Shown: piece after piece, positions 24,725 to 34,200 of the stretch
How positions within the stretch are numbered: position 1 is the first letter of the stretch
Layout: each line of letters opens with the position of its first letter
Origin: Candidatus Fukatsuia endosymbiont of Tuberolachnus salignus
Lineage (GTDB): Bacteria; Pseudomonadota; Gammaproteobacteria; Enterobacterales; Enterobacteriaceae
Length of the DNA: 64,000 nucleotides
NCBI RefSeq assembly: GCF_964030845.1
Contig: NZ_OZ034983.1
Span: forward strand, 2,976,001-3,040,000
Direction of reading: 5' to 3'
Notes under the pieces: model-generated
Database searches by the model: none
What the model was told of the DNA's origin: nothing
The model's input: the letters and a program-made list of their open reading frames with translations, nothing else
Made by a program: the position numbers and the translations under genes

Positions 24725-26593
24725 ATGAGTACAGAACATAAACAATCTTTATCGGCAGTAACCTTGGCAGCAATAGGTGTGGCTTATGGTGATATTGGTA
24801 CGAGTCCTCTCTATACATTGCGAGAGTGTTTTTCGGGGAATTATGGTTTTGATGTTCGTCCTGGTGTGGTGTTTGGGTTTTTATCACTGATTTTTTGGCT
24901 GTTGATTCTGGTCGTTTCACTGAAATACCTCACCTTTGTTATGCGAGCAGATAATGCCGGCGAAGGAGGCATTTTAACGCTGATGTTATTGGCCGGACGT
25001 AACACTTCGGCTCGTACTACTTCAACACTGGTCATGATGGGTTTGATTGGTGCTAGTTTTTTCTATGGTGAAGTGGTGATCACGCCTGCTATTTCCGTGA
25101 TGTCAGCGATTGAAGGGTTAAGAATTAGCTCACCGTCATTGGATCATTACATCGTACCTTGCTCGATTGTGGTGTTAACTTTACTCTTTTCGATTCAAAA
25201 ACATGGCACAGGCAGTGTAGCCAAGCTTTTTGCGCCTGTGATGTTGATTTGGTTTTTGACGCTGGGACTGTTGGGGTTACGTAGCATTATCGCTAATCCT
25301 GAGGTGTTAGCTGCGTTTCATCCCAAATGGGCGATCGCCTTCTTTACTGAGCATAGAATGGTTTCCTTTTTTGCCTTGGGTTCCTTGGTATTGGCGGTGA
25401 CTGGTGTAGAAGCCTTGTATGCCGATATGGGACATTTTGGTAAATTTTCTATTCGCCTGGCCTGGTTTATTTTGGTGTTGCCTTCTTTGGTACTTAATTA
25501 TTTTGGTCAGGGGGCATTGTTATTGAAAAATCCTGACGCTATTAAAAACCCCTTTTTTTTACTTGCTCCTGATTGGGCAATGACACCTTTGCTGATACTG
25601 GCAACCTTGGCAACAGTTATCGCCTCACAGGCGGTTATTTCCGGGGTTTTTTCGTTGACTCGTCAGGCGGTGCGTTTAGGTTATTTACCGCCCATGCGCA
25701 TTGTTAATACTTCCGAAATGGAATCAGGGCAAATTTATATTCCAGTTATTAACTGGATTTTGTATATCTCTGTTGTTTTGGTGATTATCGGTTTTAAACA
25801 CTCGAGTAATCTGGCCAGTGCCTACGGTATCGCGGTAACGGGTACCATGGTGATAACTAGCGTGCTATTTTGCACGGTAACACTGAAAAATTGGCACTGG
25901 AATCGCTTTTTTGTTGCCACCGTATTGCTAGCTTTATTATTCATTGATATTCCACTATTCTTGGCCAATGCATTAAAACTGTTTTCCGGTGGTTGGTTGC
26001 CACTGACCCTCGGTTTGCTGATGTTTATTATTATGACCACCTGGAAGAGCGAACATTTTCGTTTATTGCGCCGTATGCATGAACACGGCAATTCGCTAAA
26101 AGCAATGATAACTTCGTTGGAAAATTCACCCCCGATCAAAGTGCCAGGTACAGCGGTTTATATGTCACGAGCCGTTAATGTTATCCCTTTCGCACTGCTA
26201 CATAATCTTAAACATAACAAGGTATTGCATGAAAGGGTACTATTGCTGACTTTGCGCACAGAAGATGTCCCTTACATACATAATGTTCAGCGAGTAACAA
26301 TCAAACAACTTTCGTCAACTTTTTGGCAGGTTAGGGCCAGTTATGGTTTTAAAGAGACGCCCAATGTTGAAGAAATTTTCCATCTCTGTGGTTTGGAAGG
26401 ACTACCATTCCAGATGATAGAAACCTCATTTTTTATGTCGTATGAATCTCTCATTTTAACTAAACGGCCGTGGTATCTTTTTTTTCGTGGCAAATTATTT
26501 ATTGTACTTAGACGTAATTCGTTACGTGTATCCGATCAATTTGAAATACCACCGAATCGGGTGATTGAGTTAGGCACACAGATAGAAATTTAA
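24725..26593 (+). CDS. kup: Low-affinity potassium transporter Kup
   Basis: A 622-residue inner-membrane K+ uptake protein of the KUP/HAK/KT family. About 12 membrane helices occupy residues 12-440, and a C-terminal cytoplasmic domain follows. Family signatures are IGVAYGDIGTSPLYTLRE near the N-terminus, FYGEVVITPAISVMSAIEG and VEALYADMGHFGKFSIRLAW. Length equals E. coli Kup (622). It diverges from ravA, as in E. coli. The rbsD gene that follows kup in E. coli is replaced by the toxin island. Confidence 0.97.
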   Translation: MSTEHKQSLSAVTLAAIGVAYGDIGTSPLYTLRECFSGNYGFDVRPGVVFGFLSLIFWLLILVVSLKYLTFVMRADNAGEGGILTLMLLAGRNTSARTTSTLVMMGLIGASFFYGEVVITPAISVMSAIEGLRISSPSLDHYIVPCSIVVLTLLFSIQKHGTGSVAKLFAPVMLIWFLTLGLLGLRSIIANPEVLAAFHPKWAIAFFTEHRMVSFFALGSLVLAVTGVEALYADMGHFGKFSIRLAWFILVLPSLVLNYFGQGALLLKNPDAIKNPFFLLAPDWAMTPLLILATLATVIASQAVISGVFSLTRQAVRLGYLPPMRIVNTSEMESGQIYIPVINWILYISVVLVIIGFKHSSNLASAYGIAVTGTMVITSVLFCTVTLKNWHWNRFFVATVLLALLFIDIPLFLANALKLFSGGWLPLTLGLLMFIIMTTWKSEHFRLLRRMHEHGNSLKAMITSLENSPPIKVPGTAVYMSRAVNVIPFALLHNLKHNKVLHERVLLLTLRTEDVPYIHNVQRVTIKQLSSTFWQVRASYGFKETPNVEEIFHLCGLEGLPFQMIETSFFMSYESLILTKRPWYLFFRGKLFIVLRRNSLRVSDQFEIPPNRVIELGTQIEI

Positions 26594-26773
26594 AATATAT
26601 AGAAAATTCAAAGTGTGATTTTTTCGTTGACATTGTTTTTTGCATAAAACAGGAGTACAGTGAATGGATAGTGAAAAAAGTATTTTCCGTTCTATTGGTT
26701 TTTCTTGTATACGAAAGAGTTAATGAAATTATTCAGATTTTGTTCTCAATAATTGGATTTTACATTCAGTATA

Positions 26774-26800
26774 AAGCCAGTTTTTCTTACTGGCCTTTTA
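26774..26800 (+). terminator. Rho-independent terminator downstream of kup
   Basis: Stem GCCAGT (26776-26781) / ACTGGC (26789-26794) with a 7-base loop. Flanking AAA on the left and CTTTTA on the right extend the pairing and supply a T-run. It lies about 180 bases after the kup stop and would isolate kup from the toxin genes. Confidence 0.55.
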
Positions 26801-26916
26801 ATCTGCGTTATTAAATTTAAATTATGCCTTTCAATTCGTAGGGTAAATATTTTGTCGGCTCTGTTTCTTATTGATAACTTCCCCCATCATTTAAATTATC
26901 TATTAGGAGATAATAT

Positions 26917-27099
26917 ATGGCTGCACGTAGTATTAAAATCAATATTTTTATAGCACATACTTTAAAATTTTCTCTGTTTCCACCTACGTTAAAATATGGT
27001 ATTTTGACTGTCGAGCCACCAAAAATATTAAGTATTTTTCAAAAGTTTAGTTACCAATCCGAATCCTATTATTTTATGACCGGTACCGAAGGTCAATGA
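26917..27099 (+). CDS. Possible small protein ahead of toxin A
   Basis: A 60-residue frame with a good ribosome binding site (AGGAGA, 6 bases before ATG) that ends 16 bases before the toxin A start. It begins MAARSIKINIFIAHTLKFSL and has a hydrophobic first third. No family is recognised and no similar frame precedes toxins B or C. The strong ribosome binding site and the position suggest a leader peptide or small partner, but it could be chance. Confidence 0.35.
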   Translation: MAARSIKINIFIAHTLKFSLFPPTLKYGILTVEPPKILSIFQKFSYQSESYYFMTGTEGQ

Positions 27100-27115
27100 A
27101 AAAGGATCACCGATA

Positions 27116-28030
27116 ATGCAACACGAAGAGATTATTAAACAACTTAAAAACATTACAATAGATCAAACAGAATATAACAAAAAAGGCCATTATTATGAAT
27201 TTATCACAGCCCGTAATGAGTATTTATATCCCACCGAGCCTCTATTACCATCAAGAGAAACCAGACTGTTATTAAAAATGATAAACTGTCTTACTAAATG
27301 GATTGTTATCAATAATAGAAGGGGAGAAAGACGTTATAATCCTTTTTTATCCCAAAGACTCTCTGCACGTAAAGATTCTTTAATGGAAAACGTGCCTAAA
27401 ATTCTACATTTTGTCTGTCTTTGTAAGATAACCGACATACAGAGAGACTACATCGATCTTTGGATACAAAACAATCCAGATTATGAAATCAATATCTGGA
27501 TGGACGAAAATGCGTTACTTGCGCAAGAACTCGCTATACGTATACAAAAAAAAGCAAGTAAGCAGGCACTCATTTATGCAAATATCAATTTTGATGATTT
27601 TAAAAAAATGCTAACATCTTTCTTAAAAGTTTATTTCAAAGATTATTCATCACATCAGGAATTGGCTACGCAGGAAAAAATAGCGGTTGATTTTTTCAAA
27701 ACATACTTCTACGAGAAAAATTTAAATATTGCTTTCGACAGGATTATAAAAAATTATCTTCAGATTATTAGAAAATTCATTATTGATAGGAAAATGATAG
27801 AAGAAGCAATCGCTAGTGGAATACAACAAGATCTAACCACCTGGGACCCTGAGAGAAAGGCAAAATGGCAATGGCATGAAAATTTTATTACTCCTAATGG
27901 TATTACCCTTATTAAAAAAGAAAAAATTTTTCAAGATACAATAACCAGATTGATGGATTTTATGCAGGTTGCTTTTACCGGTTATATCAATCATTCTAAC
28001 CAGTTTACCGAAGAAAAAAAGAAACAGTGA
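27116..28030 (+). CDS. Toxin A, N-terminal piece: TcdA/TcdB-like leader and start of glycosyltransferase fold
   Basis: A 304-residue piece with an AAGGA site 9 bases before ATG. Residues 1-90 are a helical, charged leader that also begins toxins B and C; by position it corresponds to the four-helix membrane-localisation domain of clostridial TcdB. The TcdB-like glycosyltransferase fold then starts at MENVPKILHFVCLCKITDIQ and continues DLWIQNNPDYEINIWMDENA. TcdB has HFVW at the first of these sites and its Trp stacks on the sugar nucleotide; here it is Cys. The frame ends EEKKKQ-stop just after an A7 tract (28014-28020). A -1 shift there enters the next piece, so this is the front of one gene of about 8.26 kb. 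Confidence 0.75.
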   Translation: MQHEEIIKQLKNITIDQTEYNKKGHYYEFITARNEYLYPTEPLLPSRETRLLLKMINCLTKWIVINNRRGERRYNPFLSQRLSARKDSLMENVPKILHFVCLCKITDIQRDYIDLWIQNNPDYEINIWMDENALLAQELAIRIQKKASKQALIYANINFDDFKKMLTSFLKVYFKDYSSHQELATQEKIAVDFFKTYFYEKNLNIAFDRIIKNYLQIIRKFIIDRKMIEEAIASGIQQDLTTWDPERKAKWQWHENFITPNGITLIKKEKIFQDTITRLMDFMQVAFTGYINHSNQFTEEKKKQ

Positions 28031-28236
28031 TTTTCGAGAAGTATGAACTAGAAATAGAATTCAGTTTTAATACAAGAGCTAAAAGCATTATTGATGAATT
28101 TATACTTAATTTTGACAATATGGAATTATTCAAGCCAGATGAAGTGCACATCATTAAGAATACTTTTTATACTTGGAAAAAAATGTTTTTGCTCGTGTTT
28201 TTCTACATTGGCAAGATAAAAGTTATAAGCATATAA
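28027..28236 (+). pseudogene. Toxin A, middle piece between two -1 frame changes
   Basis: This is frame 1 of the split toxin A gene. The meaningful stretch runs from about 28018 to the A7 tract at 28177-28183 (VIFEKYELEIEFSFNT onward). After the tract the protein sense moves by -1 into the 28173-35375 frame, and the codons from there to 28236 are out of frame. Its GTG overlaps the previous stop (GTGA), so restart is possible but is probably not the main mechanism. Both frame changes are in the same direction at identical A7 runs. Confidence 0.6.
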
Positions 28237-31200
28237 AAATGATAAAAGGTGGCAATAGCATTGATGACGGTATTATTGATTTTTGTAAAAAATATCAATT
28301 AGGAGAAGAAGAAGAACTGGAAAAAATTATTATAAATAATGAAAATAATTTGTTAACGACTAGGACAGAACTGAATTCAGCCAATCCAAAGAGCAATATC
28401 TATATCATAAATAAAAATCCTGACTATGACTTTTATCGATATTACCTAGTAGAATTGATTTTACGAGGTAATCTGATTTCTGCGAGTAATATTATATGCT
28501 TAGAAATATTAAATGAATATGGTGGTGTTTATTTAAGTACTGATTTACTGCCTGCTATTAATGAAAATTTATTCAGATATTTAATTGATAAAACGTCGGA
28601 AGATCCAGAAGGAATACAAAATCAAGCAATTATTATAAAGTTTATTTTAAACGAATTGGTGCAAGATGGAAAAATGCTAGGGAGAACAAAAAAACCGATT
28701 GATGGTATGGATTCGAAAAAGAAAGCCGCTATACAGGAAAGGCTAGAAGAGGCAAAACAAAAAAATATCCCGCTGTTTGTCGGATTGGGAAACATTAAAG
28801 TCGATCCTTATTTTCAGTTTTTGTATAGTGCTGATGATGTCAAAGCGATGGTAGCGAAAAAGGGTGATGTTGTAAAAGGCAATCCATTTATTATTCAAAT
28901 GCAGGCAAACCTAAAACAGACATACGATATTATATTCAAATACGATATCCATACGTCTAAAGAAGTCAGGAAATTATTGATATTAGCGTCGAATCAGGAT
29001 CCAACTCTCATATTCTTACAGAAAGAAATGATCCCTAAAATCCAAACGGCTATTAAAAATGCAGGGTTGAAAATAAATATTAAAGCGATCTTTCATTATC
29101 GATTGGATATATTGAATCAATATGAACAGGCTACTCCTGAGATTTTGGGTATGCCTGCCTATGATTTTGCTTATTCTCAGTTACTAAATAAAATATTTAA
29201 TAAAATACTGGATGAAAATGGCAATGAAGTGTCACCAACCGATCCCTACTTTTTTCAACAAAAAATTACTTTTTCTTTCAAAGCTGCAACCTTCCTAACC
29301 GAAGAAGCCACGCAATCCAGTCTGAGGGGATCCAACCGTTATCTTGAACCACTGACCAACCGTCCACAATACGGTGGTCAATACATCATACAAGCCAATG
29401 ATGATGCGCAGAGCACTAAGATCGCATTATTTTTGTACAATCAACACAGAGATATGAGTGATTGGTATCTTTATGATGGAAAAAATGATCGCTTGATCTA
29501 TCGGATGGCTACAGAGGATGAGAATACAGAAGCTAAAATACAGCAGGGAAAGAACATCATTTTAGTTGGCAATAGCAGTGCGATGACTTTTCTTTATGCT
29601 CTACGGATAGTAGAGCAACTAAAGAAAATTCTCCAGCCCGCCAGTCCTCATTATAGAACACGAGTGAGCCTATTAGCTTGTCAGTCTGCTACTGTGATAT
29701 CTGGTGATAAAAACCTATTTATTAGCACGCTTTACAACGCTTTTGAACAGAGTATTCCCAAAATCAAAGTTGCATATATCATCAGCCAGAAAAGCTTATT
29801 CACTGTCGATGTAATGGGGCGTCGATGGAAAGGCAATCTGCCTGAGTTTAATGCCGATGTACCGCTAGCTGCGGGTATCCACTGGTGCGACGTAACAGAT
29901 AATGACACTGAAATCATGGCTAGCAGATGTTCCACTGGGCTAGCGCTTTCCTATACAACTCAGTCTCTTGGCAGCAGCATGTTGATGCACAATAACGTTA
30001 TTACTGAATTTAATAACACAGCGTTTGGATTGGGTTCTGTAATGGAAACGTTAAACTTTCACCCTGAGAAACGTGTAGCATGGATGAATAATCTGGAAAA
30101 TCTCGATGGATGGATAGATTTAACGGTAGCTGAAGGGCTACTGAAAAATCTGAGAGAAGGCGTTGTTATTATACCTGCCGAAAGCATGGCACTGGCCGTG
30201 GCGATGGGGAAACTCACACATGAACTGATTATCAATGATCCTAATCTTGACAGAATCATTGCCCTTATGAAGGCACTAAAACGAAGTTTAGAGGCTGAAA
30301 GTTACGTAGATTGGCTTGAAAGCCTCAATTTAAGTTATGGAAAAAAACAGTTTGAACGTCTTGTCAACACGCTTTTCAAAACACCCAATACGCTTGAGCA
30401 AGCTTTTAAACGTCTTCAATCGAGGGTACGTGCTAATCGCTTTACGTTTTTTAATCTTAATCTGGATAAAGAAGGTGCGGCCAGGCATATATTGCAAGGA
30501 ATGAAAAGCGACTCTGTCATTAAAGCCATTTTCTTGGGAGATATTGAAAGGCAGCTATTACGTAACATTGCAATAAATGACGATGAACAGTTTCAGATTA
30601 CGGAAGTTGCCCGCACGATTAAAATACTTGAAAGCAATTTTAAAATTTTAATCGAAAAAAATGCAGATCAAAGTAACCCTCCTCCACTCACACTTTACAG
30701 TTATTCTTTATGGGATCCTAACGCTAATGTGAGTTTGGAACAGCAAAACATGATTTTTTTGCAAAAAAATTATGCTAATAGTCAATATATACAGAGAGTG
30801 GGGCAATTAACCTGGAGCAAAGGATTTCATCCCAGCTTGATTAACGCGGATCAATATAGCCATGCACAAGCATGGATACGTGAACATCAAGCATTAAGGC
30901 AAAAAAATCGCGTGCTGGCTCAGGGGGAATGGTTAGAGTTATTATCGCAGCTAAAATATGATCCGATAGATGCTACTTACACTGTCAGTTATCTTAATCT
31001 CCGCAGTCGTAGTATTACTGAGGTCAGTAGCAAAAATTCTATGTTTGCTGACATGACATTGTATCTTGATAAGCGTGCTCAACTGATTAGAAAAAATTAT
31101 TCGTTAACCAGAAAAAAGCAAGTGCTCGCGCGATCTATTGGTCATATGGGGGGAGCGGGGGGCATAGGTAGTTTTGATGATTCAATAGTTTCTTTATACC

Positions 31201-34200
31201 ATTCTTTTAAACAACTGATTACCTCTTCCGAAGGGGAAGATGATCCTCTTTCTGCTACCATGAAATTTCATGTCTGGGTTTCCCTGGTTTCAGATTTTAA
31301 TAATGTAGTCAGTGCCGCATCGACTCTAACAGAAGGCAGCTATCGATTCGCGGAATCTATCATTAATATCGGTTGGCTTTTTAAACGATTAAGAGAGCCA
31401 ATTAATTATTTGTGGAATTATAGTCATCATATCAATGAATCTCCAATTATGAAAAGGATAGGAAAATCTACAACAGAGCTGGGGTTAACCTTGGGTTTCA
31501 CTGGTTTTTTGCTCAATGCTTATGAATATTATGAAGCTGAAAATGATCGTCAACGTAACCTAGCATTAACCAGAATGGTTTTTGATGGTGTAGGACTGAC
31601 TTTTAGTATAGGGAGCTTGTCAGTTATGGAATCGACATGGACACTTCCTCCGATGCTGGCAGTCATTTTGGTAGGCTATGGTTTATCTAAAGTGAGTGAA
31701 AAAATTAGTGCCAAGATAGAAGGTACGATTAACAATACAACTAAAGCACGATTGTGCGGCATGTGTTTTAATCATCTCAAAAAAAGTCTTGAGCAGGGTG
31801 GATTTACGATAATAAATAAAGCGCTACAGCCTTTAGAAGGTGCGGTTATAAAAACTATTAATCTGGAGGACAGCAGAGCACCTACTGTGATATTTGATGA
31901 GACAGGTGTACAAATACGCAAAAAAACGACCCAAGGAAAAAATCTCATTAATAATACTGAAAATCCAAAAGCCTACATCAATCTCTATCATCTAAGTGGC
32001 ATGAAAAAAGATCAAGTCATCGCTATAACAGATTTGCCTGCTGCCGATCAGCCTGCGGTGAATACACTGATTCTACCCAGATCCCCTAGGACAAAAATTG
32101 ATCCCGTTTATGCTAAAACCGATTTTATAAAATGGAGAGATGATGCTGAATTTTATGCGATGCGCTATTTTGCTAAAAAAGATCCTCATTTTATTTTTAA
32201 TTTTTATAAAAAAACGGGATTTCTGACGGACTCTATTGAAAAATTTATCGGTCTAGATTGGATGGCACTCACCGAACTAAAGTGTCGCTATGAAAAAACG
32301 GATGTGAATATTTATCTCGGTAGAGAAGAATACAATTTGATTGCACCAGGAATTAAGGAAGATCAAAAAATAGAGGATTCTGTATACAGAAAATACCTAC
32401 ACTATATTTTACATGCACCTAAAGAAGGAAAAGCGATAATTTTTTTAGTATTAAGCCGGGGGCAGGCCGATATCACCCTTGAATGTAATAATATGGATGT
32501 TACCTGGATCATCAGTGCCAATCATAAATATCTACGTGATATGAGATTGCAAAAAACCCTAGCGGGTTATAAATTTATTGAAAATGTGCCTGCTAAGCAG
32601 GGTGAAAAAGACAGTATTGTATTAAATATTACCAATTTAGCCAGGACACAGGCTACTTTCCATTTGTATATGGGGGTTGCGACCACGGATCTCCATGGCC
32701 GATTAATTGTTAGGGAGCTTAATGCACAAAAGGTATTGGAAGAACTAAGACCGGCTTCACGATCGATAAATTATATGAATACGGAAGGAATAATAAAAGC
32801 CGATCTTGCCGCTATGATCCCGAAAGCAAAGAGTCGGCAAGTAGCACAATATACTCGCATACAAAATTTTACTTTAAAAGGTGACGAAGAGAGTTGCCAT
32901 GTTTATTATTATTCTTATACAAATGATTTTGTTCGGACAGAAAATAAAATAGGTACATTTTTTTATAATACCAAACGTCAGAATGTCCAGTTACTTCTCT
33001 TCAGTGAACGTTATGCCTGGTTTAAGGGGGATTTGCTGATACCTATTGATGTAAATGGCATAAAATATATTTATGCTTATCGAAATATTATTTGGATGTC
33101 AGAAGCGGAAAATAAAGAATTAGTACAGATTTATTTTCCAATCGGTTATCTGCCTGATATTCTTAATCCTGATGGGACGATAAAATTTTCTTCTCCAGCA
33201 AAGTTAAAAATAATCACTAAACTGAAAGACGAAAATAGATTTATTTTTTTAGAACAAAGCTATACTTATAAGCGACGTGATATTGATGAATGTTTTTTTC
33301 TGCAATATTGTATTGATAGCCAATATCCTGAAAAAGGATTGACACTGATTGAGGCGCGTAGCTTACCGGCAAAGATAAAAAATGAAATAATTGAGACAAT
33401 TAGCGTAGAGGCTTTCAGTCGTTTTATGCAAGCACAATCGCATTCTGATTTTTATAAAATACCTGAGTTTCTCAGAAAAATTGATCCTTGGACGCGTGCT
33501 GGAAAGAATATAAAGCCGTTATTCAATGGGATAACAGATACAATTATTTCGATAAAAAGGCGATTTATATGGCCATTAAAGAACAGTATTCATAAGAAGG
33601 GGTATATTATTGAGCGTATTCCTCTTATTCTGAGTGGCCACACTGATAACATTCACTATGCTGGCACAACGATGGTAGAAATACATGAAAATAATTTTGT
33701 TAATCAACCTACTAATCGCCGTTACTACCATTTTTGGAGTACTACTGATAGGGAACAAAAATTTGAAAAATTGTATGTTCAACAGGATGATGATACTGCG
33801 ACAGAAATGTTATTGATTGATTTTAATATTCAGAATGATCAGGTGTTAAGCATAAAAGAAACGATTATTACCACGACTGATGGTCTGTTATATGCTTTAT
33901 ATGATGATCAGAGTCTCTCATTTGTTGGCATGGGTAAAAATTGGTTAAGAGAACACGCTGATTGGTGGGTTTATTTTAGAGAATACATCGATGAGCTGAC
34001 AAATAAAATGGAAGGTTTGGTTCCATTATCAATCGGACAAACAAAGACGATTAAAATTTCCTCTTATCTTACTCTCTCTGGTTTACAACAGAATGATGAG
34101 GCAGGATTATTGGCCGTTTGGTATGACAGAGACAGTAAGAGCTTTATTATTTGTCAACGTGATAACAACCAACAGTTAAGCTACCTAGGAATAGATAGAA

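Noticed and set aside
28027..28236. Independent 69-residue gene with GTG start
   Set aside because: The sense joins toxin A on both sides through A7 tracts; the last third is out of frame.
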